DNA of 64,000 bases from Owenia fusiformis (GCA_903813345.2 CAIIXF020000004.1:23621985-23685984), one strand, 5' to 3'; positions 22,703-35,084 are shown, counted from the first letter of the stretch. Translations and numbers: made by a program. Notes: generated by a model not told the origin, from the letters alone.

Positions 22703-25026
22703 TTACCAGACTACTTTGAATAACTTCAAGTAGATTTAGTTATCCTAGCTATTTAACTAAGACCTTTAAGTTTATTAAATTACCTTGGCGTAGTTACCTT
22801 GGCATAGCTTTAATTACTCATTCCTTCAATAATTGAAACCTGTTCTGTCTATCCAAACAGCATCATGATGTCTGGTTCCAGGGTCTTCATGTTGCATTGA
22901 AAAAACGAACGAACACCATATTTACATCATGAGATATCATGGCCTTCTGTTAGCTTCACACTGTTCTGGTTGAAGACAGAAAGATGTGATGAGTATCAGA
23001 ATAAGAAACATTTTTAATCCGACTGAATGTGAATCTTTTTAAATCTTCGTGTATCTCAAATCGATTTTCGATATGACGTTCTGGCGTTTTGCTAAAAAGA
23101 TTGTTTCTTACGTTTTGCTTTCTATCATTTATATTTATACTTCCTAGTCAGTTTGTTTCTCACTTAACTTTACAAGATCGAATATCATATAAATTTTAAT
23201 AACAGCTAAATCAAGATAACATATTGAAAACATTTAGGGTGATTCTTTAATCTCATTATTGTGCATGATTACTTTTTTCTTACTATATTTTGCCAATTTT
23301 CGAAAGGGTTATCATGACTTGTATATGGACATCTTGTTAATCAGCGTAGTCGAGATAACCGTTCGTGTAATATTATGTAATTGTACAGACATTCTGTGTA
23401 GCACATTGAACTTATGATTTCCACGTTTTTTTCAGACACACGTTGTTTTTTGTTACGGCGCTTGTAAATCAAATGTCAGTCTAGAAGTACATATATCGCT
23501 GCCGTTTAGCCATAAAGTACATTCTACGAGTCGATGAGTATATTTGCTTCAATTACTCAACGCAAGATTTCCCTCCCACGCTATTGCTATAAGAATTCGA
23601 CGTGTTTTGACATTTTTAATTCGATTAGGATTGTTTATGAAATGTATAAGCACTAATTCCCTGGTCTAAACATTCTATCTGCTTCAAGACCAACATAGAA
23701 TTTTCCATACCTGTTCACTAGTCAACACATTAAGATTTTAAAACATTAAAAATAGGTTACGAAACCGTAAACCCAGCTTATCTTCACCAAATCATTTTCA
23801 ACTTGACGAACCTGGTTTTTCAAATAACAACAGAGTCGAGACGAAAAATCCCGCAGATCAGACAATCAAACAGTACGGGGCTCATACTTTTCTATTTTAC
23901 TCTTATGTTAGACAGGCAACTAGTTGTTTACGGTGAAACTTATACTTTCAATTTCTGAGGTTTATTTATCCTTCGAATCGAGGCTCCTACTGTTTCCACG
24001 TGGCAGAACGATAGCAACGTATAAGAATTCAATACGCAACATTAAAATGAAATCCAAAGAATTTTGAAATTTTGTTATTGGTCCATCCAAAATTTTTATG
24101 ACGGCGGTTGGTGTTTGGAGTTCGGCGTTCGATGTCTGTAACAAATTGCGCAGGTGGTGACATTTTGCATGTTAATGCCTTGTCGATACGATAGATTTTG
24201 GCACAGTGCAGATACGTTCAGTTAAGCATGATTAATAGAACTCATCTAGCTTTGATTACTTTTTAATTTCATTCAGACAAGATTTACCGAGGTGGTTTAT
24301 TGTTATACAAAGAAATCACCCAATATCTTAGCCTGAAATTTCTTTCGTGGGACAGATATTGTAGGGAAAATACTATGATATGTTAAAAATCTTGCCAAAA
24401 TGAACTCCCGTGGCCCCTGGGATAATTGTATGATTATTTGATTTGAGTTTCACAATATAGACACCGATGGTCTATGGTATGATGGCCTTAATAGTAAGAC
24501 ATTTAAATAGTGATACCGCGAAAAGAAAAAGTTCCACGAGCAAGTAGTACAAATTGTGTGTTAGAAAGTAATACTATTGTTATACGAAGAAATAACCCAA
24601 TAGCTTAGCCTGTTTTGTTCACCGCAGGGAGGTGAGACGTTTATAGTAAGGAAAATATTATGATATGTTAAAAAGTCTTGCCAAAATAAACTCCCGGGAC
24701 CTTGAGGATAATTTTATGATTATTTCACTTGAGTTCCACAAAATACACTATTGGTGTAACACCGATATTCTATGGTACGATGAACTTAGAAATAAAACAC
24801 AGTAATACCGCGAAAAGAAATAGTTCCACGAGTAAGTAGTTCGAGTTGCGAGTTAGAAAGTGGAAAACCTCAATTAATATCAAATTATACGAGTTTTCAA
24901 AGAACATAATTGACAAATTAAATATAATGTAAAAAATCAGCTACTTGTACATTAAAAAAACACATTTAATCTAGAGTAAATCTAGAGAGTTTAATTAAGT
25001 AAGAATTTAATCTAGGTCTTTGTTAC

Positions 25027-25156
25027 GATTCTAATATGATAAACAGACAAAAACCAAATATTTGCATTTATGAATTTTAGTGGTCATGCATACTCCAATA
25101 TAGACGAGTAAATCAATTGTTCTAGTTATTGTGACGTCACGTATCATATTAGAATC
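25027..25156. mobile_element. Short TIR element (130 bp), copy B only
   Basis: GATTCTAATATGATA at the left is exactly inverted as TATCATATTAGAATC at the right. The block and some flanking sequence are absent from the matching point in copy A (about 14395). It contains a CRE palindrome TGACGTCA at 25132-25139. Confidence 0.7.
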
Positions 25157-25278
25157 TAGATTGACTACTTTTCTATCTATACTACATAAAGTTTAACTAG
25201 AACAACAATAACGTTTAACTAGAACATCAAGCAGATAAACAAGACCACATTGACACAGATAGCAATTGCTAATAAACA

Positions 25279-25587
25279 CCAGATAGACACAATAGACACA
25301 CATTAACCTAAATTTCGAAATAATTAATTGTTCTAGCTGCACAGATAAATCGTATAATAACGGATTATGATCTCAGGGTAAAGGTATTGTACAGGCAAAA
25401 AAAAAGCTTTATGAGACAATCTAGCACTATAAAACATGATTCAATTGCCCATTTGCGTAACTGCTTGTTGTCAATTGATTTTACACTTTTGGCGATTCGT
25501 GGAAAACAGTCCATACAAGAGAATGGGATTTACAGTGTGAACTGTCTTTGTGAACACCCCACTCTATAGTGAACACCTGTCTCTAGT
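25279..25587. other. Gene-free stretch
   Basis: No gene was found. It has repeated 'gtgaacacc' words (25550-25580, continuing at about 25830) that are split by the MITE at 25588. The open frame at 25387-25569 has no protein features. Confidence 0.6.
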
Positions 25588-25780
25588 CAGGGGCGGATCT
25601 GGGAACCAACAAGGGGGAGGGGGCAAATTTCAGGTCAGAGAAAAAAGTTTTTGGCCCCAAAAACCCAAAATGGGGCCCACATTTTGAGGCCCATTTTCTT
25701 CAAAATTTGGCCTGAAATTAAAAAACAAGGCCTTACAAGGCCCAGTTATGACCAAAAAGAGGCCCCCAGATCCGCCAGTG
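25588..25780. mobile_element. MITE with CAGGGGCGGATCTGG ends
   Basis: The left end CAGGGGCGGATCTGG pairs with the right end CCAGATCCGCCAGTG (one or two mismatches). CTAGT directly flanks both sides (25583-25587 and 25781-25785). The CAGGGG-type terminus resembles hAT-like MITEs, whose target duplications are normally 8 bp; only five match here. The interior is rich in 'ggcccc' and 'aaaatttgg' repeats. Open frames on both strands across it are by-products of the repeat. Confidence 0.8.
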
Positions 25781-25904
25781 CTAGTGGACACTCTTCCTCC
25801 ACTGACTTCTGTACAAATTACCCTCTCTGTAGTGAACACCTACCAACACTGAACGTTTTGTCTCGGCAAAAGCAAAAAGTATTCAATACACACATGTTTT
25901 ACTG

Positions 25905-26782
25905 TACTCCCCTCCATAAGTTTGGCAACCTTTTTCCCCATTGAACTACGTGTTAAAGCCTCTTTACGTTTGAATTTTTATTTACTTAACCGGCGATGAA
26001 ATAACTTATAACATTGATGGAAACGTAACTTGACTTTATTTCCAATACCTCCAAATTTTCTCAATTTTTTTCCTAAATTAAACTAGGTCGAAAATTGATG
26101 ATAAATTTGATGAATTTTTGAAAATCGTCATTCCCATGTAATCCAATGGGAAATGGAGGGTTCGGGGCAAATCAGAAATCAGGATAAATTTTCTGTAAAA
26201 GATTCAGCAAAAAATATTTTTATATAGAAAATTGAATTGTCTAACTTTTTTGAACACTAAGTGTTTAGTTTATTTGATGAATATTAAAGTTACAGCGCTT
26301 CAAAGTCATTTTTGAAAATAATTTTTCGCCTCCTGTGTTATTTCAATGGGAGAGTTTTTTTGAAAAACAATTTTGACTTTAAAGCCCTATAACTTTTTTG
26401 AACCTAAAGAAACATATCATTTTTTTTGTTAAATAAAGTTAGCAAATTCAATTCCCTGCCTAACTCGTATTTTTTGCAAGGACTCTGATGGATGGATATT
26501 CTGTCATATGACTTGCGGCAAACCTACCATTTCCAATTGGTTAACATGGGAATGTCGATTTTCAAAAATCCATCAAATTTATCATCAATTTTCGATCTAT
26601 TGTAATTGAGGAAAAAAATTGAGAAAATTTGGAGGTATTGGAATTAAGGTCAAATTACGTTCCCAGCAATAGTTTAAGTATTTTCATCGCAGGTTAAGTA
26701 AATAAAAGTTCAAAGGTAAAGAGGCTTTAACACGTAGTTCAATGGGGGAAAAAAGGTTGCCAAACTTATGGAGGGGAGTGTA
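25905..26782. mobile_element. Fold-back element, family 'CTCCCCTCCATAAGTTTGG', largest member
   Basis: The left end 'tactcccctccataagtttg' is inverted at the right as 'aaacttatggaggggagtgt'. The arms continue for about 250 bp each (25905-26165 and 26515-26782) with shared blocks such as 'cgtgttaaagcctctttac' and 'tgatgataaatttgatgaat'. The centre is AT-rich with no coding frame. Shorter relatives occur at 30561, 48592, 49115, 50332, 57885 and 58851, and single ends at 27575, 28421 and 35340. Confidence 0.85.
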
Positions 26783-29700
26783 TATTGAATTAACTTAAAT
26801 ATAACTTTATTCCATACATATCCAACCCAAATGATCGAAATCAGGAAATAACTAAATATCTCATGAGAAACTTAGAATTGAGGTAAATTAAATATTAGCA
26901 GTGTAATATTTTTTAGCAAGCATTTATTGTGACACGTATTAAATAACAACCATTTTTCCAAACAACGCATGCCAATAACATTTGCATTGCTTTAAGCAGA
27001 CATGAATGAAACAGGGAATCGTACCAATGTAGATCTACTGTTCTATCATTTATTATAAAATTCATCATTATCGTTCTTCTTCTCAAACACGTAATTAGTA
27101 CACATGAGAGAACTGGCCTTGATTACGAAATAATTAAGTGTATTGCCAGTGAATCATTGTCACATTAATTCACATGGATTACGAGCTAATTCAAGACAGG
27201 GCTGTATTTTATGAGGCAATACTAATTCAAAACATGATTTAAATCTCCCAAAACTGCAATAAAGACAATAGCGAATACCAACAACCATGAAAATAACAGA
27301 AATGTGACATCCAGCTATATTTGTGATGAAAACATTGTACTATCTTGCATAAACGATGCTAGTCTCCCGTGCGTTGGTTTAGAATATGATGCGTTAAAAC
27401 CACGAACGTTTGATACAGTAAAATTCCAAGCGTGGTGCGGTGTTGTTCGTTCGCCCAAATAATCTTCATCATCGTCCATGATCTTGATAGAATCTCGCCA
27501 TTATGTTATCACATTGTAATGTTTTAATTAACAACATCATAATTTAGCGAAATCTTCCAGATTCCTCATCGCTATCTTCCGGTTCCAAACTTATGGCGGG
27601 AGTGTACCTTTAATCTATTATTACACTAACTTTATTATAAAATGTTCTTCCTCCGTGTGAACTCTTGTAAGTAAATGGTGTAAAAAATTGACGAGATGCC
27701 GAGCTATAGAAACACGTATCATGACATCACATAGGCGAACATATTGGAAAGGGATCGAATGGCACAGATCATTTCATTCCCTTGGTACTGATACATCACA
27801 GTCCAGCTAAGATCAAGGCTAGTTAACACCTGTAACGTCAGATTAACAGATAAACATTACAAATTGGTATCCCAGGTCACGATACGATCAACTCGCAGTC
27901 GTTTGGACATGGTTTGGGTTTAGATATCTCAGCAATGATGATCGCTAGTCGTTATCTCTGTAGGTGAAATTGGTTTATTTCAAACACGCGTGTTTAATCA
28001 TGGATCGTGATAACAAGTAGAGCTTTCACATTACGCTTATTTGGCTGTTTCAGCGCAAATGAGCGAAAATCGCACTTCAAACTTAAAACACCCCTTAATT
28101 AATGTTCTGCCTAGAATGACAAATTACATTCGTGGGGGCACGATGTGGCATTTAAATATTAAGTAAAATGAGGGGAAGCGTTGGTCATTTTAACATGTAC
28201 GTGTTTGATCGCAAGTTTGAATTAAGAGAAGATTTTTACACTTTTATTTTTTGTTCAGATTGCCTCCATTAAACCAATTCTTTTCGGTGAATAAGATAAG
28301 ATTCATCACTTTTCATTTCTAAAAGTTTGTTGGCTTGTTAAAAAAGGAAGATTAATTAGATTAGGGTTACCCTCCAATTTACCATGCAAACATACACTCA
28401 AATCGGTATTTACATTAGATTACGTGTTATAGCATCTTTATATTTGAATTTTTATTTACCAAAGCCGCAATAAAACAACTCATTTCACTGCTTTAAATAC
28501 AGACTGACATCCCTTCAATTTCTCAAAATTTGGCCTGAAATTTCTCCTTCATAGCAAAAGGTCGGAACTGAAATAAATGACTTTGATTTGCTAAATCCTG
28601 GTATATTTATCATACGTCTTCCTTGTCAATATCCTCTATTTACAGTTCGAAAGGGTTAATGTCGTTAACATGAAAGTGATGAAAGGGTTAAGAGACAAGA
28701 GATGCAGACTGACAAATTGCTAAAATGACCGTGACCATATGAGATAATATTTATGAACGAATTGGTTTATTTATAAATGCTTTAATTTCATCTTATTTTT
28801 GCATCAGACGGTAAAGCCTTTATAAATATACATTAGAACACCCCCAATGGGAAGGCGCATGGCTAATAATGACGACATTCAGAAAATATTTTTAAAGGTA
28901 TTATTTGATTATCTCTATCATATGTGTTTTACAGAGGCTGTCTGTCAAATCTGGCGAGTCTGGTTGTTGATTAAAATCTCATGGTAGCAAGTCCTTTTTG
29001 AATCTTTGGACGATGTCGTGTCCTTTTGTATGTCTCTACGTCTTTTAGCTATATGTTCGAAAAGAGGGAAATTAAAGGAGGAATCAGATATATAGGGGTG
29101 AAAAAATTAGAAGCAACATGTACACTTGACCACACATCTATTAATTACAAGCTCAAATACAAATCTCCAAAAAGATTCACGATATGTTATTAATTGGTGA
29201 AGTTATTACGGATTCAAAGTGCAAAAAAGGGTGATTGGGGATTTTTAGAAAATAGACATGACAAGGAATGACATGAGCCAGAAATATTCTAAGATTGAAA
29301 CAATTTCTTGTTGGCCTGCTCGCTAGATTGTTTCCACATGCGTCCACGTGCTTTTGCCTAATGTTTTTCGGCGATTTCATTAATAGATGTCGCTTTGTCT
29401 GGTGCCATCTGCTTTTGAGCGCTCTTTGGTTTGACAGTGCGTTTATTTCTCCACGTGTTTCTTTCAACCTATTGTGTCCAAATTGACAAAACTAACTCGG
29501 CTGTCTTTACACCTGTATTTGATCAGATATCCCAGCACTTTTTTCAGAAAGAGAAATGAGAATTGTCATGGAAACGAACGTGATATTATACCTCGTAAAT
29601 CGCACCACATTCTCAACCATTAAGTAAATTGGTTATGTAAATAAACTAGGGGTCAGCTCGACTTAATTGACTTTCAAAGACTGTTTGTAATCATCAATTC

Positions 29701-29872
29701 CCCAAATGATAGGTTTTTAAATAAACATGCTCTATGGACCTGCCATTGGTTGTTTTGTTAACTTCTAATATTACCCTTTGTGCATTCTTTTAAATGTTGT
29801 TTTTGATCTTTCCGGATACCTAAATCTAAAATCCGCTTGTAAAAAGTTTGGAAAATATAATCTAACAAGCTC
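26783..29872. other. Gene-free region with stray fold-back family pieces
   Basis: No gene was recognised. A right end of the fold-back family (ttccaaacttatggcgggag) lies at 27575-27607. A solo inner arm resembling 25940-26060 (gtgttatagcatctttatat, ttgaatttttatttacc) lies at about 28421-28530. The two opposed open frames at 29177-29486 have no domain I can identify. Confidence 0.6.
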
Positions 29873-30052
29873 TTATTGTATTGTATAGTTTTGCATTGTA
29901 TTTTATTGTATTGTATTGAATTGCATTGTATTGTATTGTATTGTATTGTATAGTATAGTATGGTATTGTATTGTATTGTATTATATTGCATTGTATTGTT
30001 TTGATTGTTAATGTATTGTATTGTATTATATTGCATAGTATTGTATTGCTTG
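29873..30052. repeat. Degenerate (TTGTA)n microsatellite
   Basis: About 180 bp are made of TTGTA units with frequent single-base changes and slips. The minus-strand open frame rich in Q, Y, N, T and I across it is only the translated repeat. The same pentamer forms the perfect array at 16772, where it tails a retroelement; here no retroelement end was seen. Confidence 0.95.
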
Positions 30053-30403
30053 TTAAATTATTAAAGTGTGAGTGTATAAATCTTATACAAACAGGATGTG
30101 ATGAGATCCTTCTGGGGTTTTCGTCCCAATATTGCTGAAACCTTTACACTTTAAAAGCTGTTTCGGATTTTACATCTTAAAAGAGAGATTCATTTCATTT
30201 ATCATGTATCAGGTTATATTTGATTTTAGAATGATCATATAAATTTATATTTTCTACAAAGGGATTGCTTGGAATCATGATACAACGGACAGAAATAGAA
30301 ATTCTCCTTAAGGCCAGAAATAGAAGTTTTATTTTGAAATTCATATTTTCTGTCAGATTTGACAAACTGCCGCTGCCGTTGATGAACTGTTTATTTAAAG
30401 CTG

Positions 30404-30456
30404 AAAATATGACATTGAAATATGACATTGAATTGTGACATTGAAATATGACATTG
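30404..30456 (+). repeat. 13-bp tandem repeat, four units
   Basis: The unit 'aatatgacattga' repeats at 30411, 30424, 30437 and 30450 (positions of 'gacattg'), with one variant unit. Confidence 0.9.
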
Positions 30457-30560
30457 ATCAATAGCCCCATCTGGTTAACTTAATATTATTTCATTGATTG
30501 GAATAGATTACATGTGACGCATATCAGTCTCCATCAATTCTCTAGCACGACCCAGATGAA

Positions 30561-30868
30561 TACACCCCTCTCATAAGTTTGGTAACTGGAGGTTTTCTTT
30601 TGGTAGCGTCTTATGAAGCCAGTTAATGTTCGAATCTTAATTACAATCCATCTCGTAGGAAATTTTAGAATTTACAAGCTTCTTTTTAATCGCCAACCAA
30701 AACAGGCTAAAAATACGCGCTCAAGGTTACTACTTGAAAACGTATTTGGGGGGGATGTTGTTGGCAAAATTTTGGACTTTGGTGTGAGTTTATCGCCAAT
30801 CACAACAGGTTTTACGCGATCCATAAGGTTACTTCTTTTTTACAAAACTTATTGAGGGGGGGGGTGTA
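30561..30868. mobile_element. Fold-back/TIR family member (308 bp)
   Basis: The left end 'tacacccctctcataagttt' is inverted at the right as 'aaaacttattgagggg...tgta'. The interior carries 'gacatttat'-type and 'ttttacgcgatcc' words found in other members. The frame at 30613-30855 lies wholly inside and is not considered a gene. Confidence 0.7.
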
Positions 30869-31077
30869 TGTAAGCACAAGGGCATTTACATATCACTTGG
30901 GATGTTTTCATAAAACAATACCACAGTTTAAAACATTTTGACTTTGGTGTGAGTTAATCGCCAACCACAGGTTTTACGCGATCCTTAAGGTTACTTCTTT
31001 AGTTTTACAAACTTATTGAGGCGGTGTATGTAAGCACAAGGGCATTTACATATCACTTGTAATGTTTTCATGAAGCA
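30773..31077 (+). repeat. Direct duplicate of the element's right end plus flank
   Basis: About 145 bp starting 'gactttggtgtgagtt' at about 30775 (with 'ttttacgcgatcc', the TIR end, and 'gtatgtaagcacaagggcat') repeat at about 30940-31077. The second copy carries a slightly different right TIR (cttattgaggcggtgtatg). The duplication therefore copied a transposon end together with non-transposon flank. Confidence 0.85.
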
Positions 31078-31996
31078 TTACCGCATTATAATTGTCAGGC
31101 TGTTGCCTTCAAGGTTTTTGAATTCGTCACTTGAGATTTCCATTTATAAATGATTTTCAGCATTTAAGACGCATATGTATTTCTCTTACAATTACAGGAA
31201 TTAATTTGCGCAATAAGTCATTTCAATTTCGAGTCATTGACTTACATCAGAAGGACGTTCCCACTGCGATGTTGTGGGAAGGTATCCTGCATTGGGGTCA
31301 TTACAGAAGCTTCGTGAAGTAAGAATTTCTGAAGTTATTTCTGTATCATTTAATTTATTGACGTCTATAGCCAGAGGACAATGATATTTAATTGAGTAAT
31401 ATTTTAAGTGGTACTTATAACCTCATTCAATCGTAAGTAAAAGTCACGTTTAATCAAAAGGTGAAAGTACAAAAAAGTTATCGCTATTATTTAAATCTCT
31501 CTTTTCAAAGAGAAAATCCAATTTGTGCTTTGCAAAAAGCTACCAGTTCTTTCCAATATTTATCTTTTGAATCATTGGTATTATAATGTATCGAATACTT
31601 ATAAGAACAACTAAATTGTCTCTCTAATAAAATAGGAACATTTGACTAATCTCATTATGATATGGTCAAATAGTCCTTTGAGTGTCCTCAATTGAGATAC
31701 ATGTACTTGTCCTCAAACAATATACTTTAGGAGAAACGTGTCCCTTAAAAATCTTCTCAAGAGAAGTGCTCTTAAAGGGTTCAAGAAGTATAAATAATGC
31801 GCATGCGTCGCTGCGTTGATTAACTATGAAACAAGTAAATTCGTTATGTAAAATAATTGCAAGGAAAAAATAGTGGCGCCTACGGGTACTAAGACCCTCG
31901 CCAATATCTAAGCGTTTCATAAAATGAAAAGGTGAAAATAGCTAAAAATGTCGAGAAAAATATTTTTACTGATATGTGTAACATATGGGTAGGTCT
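31078..31996. other. Gene-free stretch
   Basis: No gene was recognised. The open frames at 31131-31322 and 31666-31920 lack domain features. A near-NRF1 palindrome 'tgcgcatgcgtc' lies near 31798. Confidence 0.5.
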
Positions 31997-32852
31997 CAGG
32001 TGTTACGCGGAATATGGCATATATTCATGGTTGTGCGATGTGATACGAGTTGATATGCCATGCTCAACTGTGATATCCGGAACATTCCGCAGGTGAGTAT
32101 AGCATATTCCGCCGCGAATACGCGATACATTGATTTTAGTGAATACCTGATACTCACTGCGGAATAAGTCATACTCACTTGCGGAATATGTCATACTCAC
32201 CTGTGGCATATGCTATATACCGCAGGTGAAAACGCGGTACAGAAAGCCTCAATTTGATTGGACAAAAGAATCGACGCTTGATGGAAAACTACGCTGAATT
32301 ACAAAAATCGTTAGCGCTTCGATTACTAATATGAATCCTGGATTGATTAAGTAAGTTTATTAGGTGTAATTTCCGGATTATATTTTTGAAAGTATCAGAA
32401 ATGTGTAAATCGTGATTGCCAATACAACAATACATACAAACTCATGATTCTGGTCCTTGTCAACAGTTGATTTCGTTAAAAAGTCACTTATAAGCTCCAC
32501 AAACGTAGGTTCGTTTATTTATGTGTAATAATGTTTCCCCTGAATAGTGTTTGCGTGTAATACATACATAAAACAACATCAAACAAGACAGGTACCACCG
32601 GTGTATGTTATTCAATTGTATTACTTGATATGTTCAGTGCATTGAATTGTTGATTCAGTAATCATTATAATAATTTACAAACTTTCGCCCGTTCGTTCAG
32701 TCTATGCAATTGCGTACTTCCATTTTGCGTTCTCATTGGTTAGAAAGTATGCCATATACCGCAGGTGAATTTGTCATACACCACAATTGAATATGCCATA
32801 TTCGTTGCGGAATATGACATATATTTGTATCGTATTTACAGCGTAACATCAG
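31997..32852. mobile_element. TIR element with clustered 'GCGGAATATG' palindromic motifs
   Basis: The ends CAGGTGTTACGC and GCGTAACATCAG are inverted repeats with two differences. Subterminal zones (32010-32230 and 32750-32825) are packed with 'catattccgc' and its complement, 'cgcaggtgagtat' and 'ataccgcaggtga' words on both strands. The middle third is ordinary AT-rich sequence. Arrays of transposase-binding sites near both ends are known from several DNA transposon families. No transposase frame or certain target duplication was found. Overlapping minus-strand frames (31996-32209) are repeat translations. Confidence 0.7.
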
Positions 32853-34159
32853 GGATCGATATCAATGTTATTTAATGTCAAATGTGTCATTTGTAGGTTT
32901 AAAGTAAATATATCTATTTGGATAATTTAGGAATCAGTCAGAGATTTAACCTAACTCAATTTCGAACTTTACAAAATAAAAGATGATGTCATTTACACCC
33001 GGTGTAAAAGGGTAGGAGGTCCTATTAAATTATGGCCCTACTCTCCTTTGATTTATATGGTGACCTAAATACAACTCTTTCTCTCATTATCTTATACGCA
33101 ATCAGGGCCAGTAATGGCCGTTAAGAAAGGGGACTATAATCCCCGGGGACCATCATTTCTTTCACGAAGGGTTCTGGTCAACTTTCAAAATAAATCCCGA
33201 TAAAGGTTACATTGGAACAAAGAGCAAGAAATTTAAAGAAAGGTGCGATTTCGAATTTCTTGCAAAAATACCTAGACTAACGGCTTAGGTATAAAAGGAT
33301 GTTGAAAGAACGTCGAATGTTGATAAAGAACGTAAATGTAATCATATATTTCATCATTGAAATGGAAATGACTCGCTATAGCAATGATTTATAAGTGCTG
33401 AAAATCAACTGATATGATCTTGAGAAACATCAACACATCTTTTAAACTGATAACCCCTGAACTACAGAGAGCTATTTTTTAGATGTTTATGGATAAAACC
33501 CCACGCCTGGCATAATCTATTTCATCTCTTATTTCACGTCTCGAAAATTCCATCCCCCGATCACAGGGCTTCAAAATCAGCCAGAAAAAATCCGCTGGGC
33601 AAACGTTATGTGAATCTTGATCTTTACAGGTTGTGATCAATTGGAATCTCTATCCAATAGACAGATCAAGGTCAGTAGATTTGAATGCACCTCGGGGACA
33701 TATTATTAATCCATTTTCCGATGCGATTGATTCTACATTAAAAGTGGATCACCAAGGCATAAACAATCAGTTCTAATCATGCCTTCCAAAAAACATTTCG
33801 CAGATAAAACTAATTCAACGATTTGCTGGTCGTTCTATACAATTTGGACCATCGACAACTTGAGTGTATGTTTTTGACATCTAACTGAATCAAGTTTTCC
33901 TGCTTTTTACATCAATACCCAATTTCCACGAAATTTCTCTCCAGCTGTTTCAACCATGTCATTTAATATCAGACATCTCTATTTATATTCTTGATGGACG
34001 TCAGTCTTCTTGACAAGAGTCTCCCCAACCTTTTGAGCTATGATCAATTGGTTTCAAGTTCGATGTTTTGATTTGTCTGAGAATATTAAGAAATGTGCAC
34101 TTTTATCAGAATCAAAACACTTCTCTTGAATTGTAATCATTGGCTTCATATATTCCAAA
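32853..34159. other. Gene-free stretch with a MITE end at 33551
   Basis: No gene was found. 33551-33585 (catcccccgatcacagggct) matches the left end of the 9-bp-TSD MITE at 16458. A short palindrome 'ggggactataatccccgggg' lies near 33140. Confidence 0.5.
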
Positions 34160-34187
34160 TTCATGAACGTTCATGAATATTCATGAA
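34160..34187. promoter_or_regulatory. Perfect six-unit heat-shock-element array
   Basis: TTC at 34160, GAA at 34165, TTC at 34170, GAA at 34175, TTC at 34180 and GAA at 34185 form six contiguous alternating nTTCn/nGAAn units at exact 5-bp spacing. That is the binding consensus of heat-shock factor trimers. Functional elements usually have three or more units. No heat-shock gene is visible within several kb, and the array can also be read as three copies of a 10-bp repeat, so function is unproven. Confidence 0.5.
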
Positions 34188-35084
34188 TGAGCAAATGATA
34201 CTGTATGAACATCTTTACACTTTTGTCGTTGTAAATAGTCAAGCCAAACCTTGAAAATCCAATACATAAATCACGAAATACAGTACACCCAGAAAATTGA
34301 GTCGAAGATTTTCACTCGCTAAAGAAAGACCGTGGATATAAAAATAAAAACACGAAACATGTTCGATATAATAAGGAAGATGAAAATGACCTGAATTAAG
34401 AAAAGATCGAAATGTTACGCCCTATTCTTGCAAATGCAAATGATAAACAGAAATAACGCACACAAGAAAGCGTGTCCGTACCCCCGGGCCCCTACGTATG
34501 TGCAGAGAAATGCATGGACCAGGAATGGACGAATTATTAGCGTCATTCAATAATTCAATTTCTAAATCACGGAACATGTTTATACCGATAAGGAAATTGA
34601 ATATGAGAGGTGCCCCTGGTACACTTAGTCAAGGACTGGATGACACCATTCATCCGCCACATGGGAAATTACTAATGACAATACAACTCTTCCCATGCCC
34701 ACTCATATCTTTGAAGTCTATTAATCTCCGTAGTGAATTTCCACTGGCTTCATTGAACGAGACTTACTGGCGCAAAACACAAACCATTGGGATATACTAA
34801 TAGCTATACCGGTTTATGTTCTCCTCAGATACCTTCTTGTTATATTTTTCTCTAAAATTTGAATAAAGTGTCTGGCAATTGTATACAATTTAAAGTGTTG
34901 GATTCCCATTTTTTTCTATCCCATTCATTGAATTTTAAAATGGATCAACTATCTCTCTTTATTTTCTGGACTGCCTTAACAATGAGACACGTCATGCAAC
35001 CCTTGGTACAAAGATGTGGACGGGATTGCCAAAGGGGGAATTTGGCAAACCCCGCATCTGCATCGTTTTCATCTATGACACTCT
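34188..35084. other. Stretch without a recognised gene
   Basis: The plus-strand frames at 34498-34800 (100 codons) and 34859-35158 show no domain, signal or repeat I recognise. The first is moderately protein-like (begins MCREMHGPGMDELLASFNNS) but has no splice or promoter context. I leave it uncalled. Confidence 0.45.

Larger units (their letters stand above)
14616..25278 (+). repeat. Tandem segmental duplication, copy B
   Basis: This is the direct downstream partner of 4251-14574. B-only blocks are about 16430-16990 (MITE plus LINE-like tail), 18368-18434, 21074-22702 (Harbinger-like element) and about 24975-25156 (short TIR element). It lacks the A-only insertions. No protein frame is conserved between copies apart from chance short ones. 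Confidence 0.93.

Noticed and set aside
25630-25944. Opposed frames over the CAGGGGCGGATCTGG MITE
   Set aside because: They arise from repetitive MITE sequence and read through its end into unrelated DNA.
29758-30036. Minus-strand 92-codon frame rich in Q, Y, N, T and I
   Set aside because: It is the translation of the degenerate TTGTA microsatellite.
34498-34800. 100-codon frame downstream of the heat-shock-element array as a heat-shock gene
   Set aside because: It has no alpha-crystallin, J-domain or Hsp70 features; proximity to the array is not evidence.
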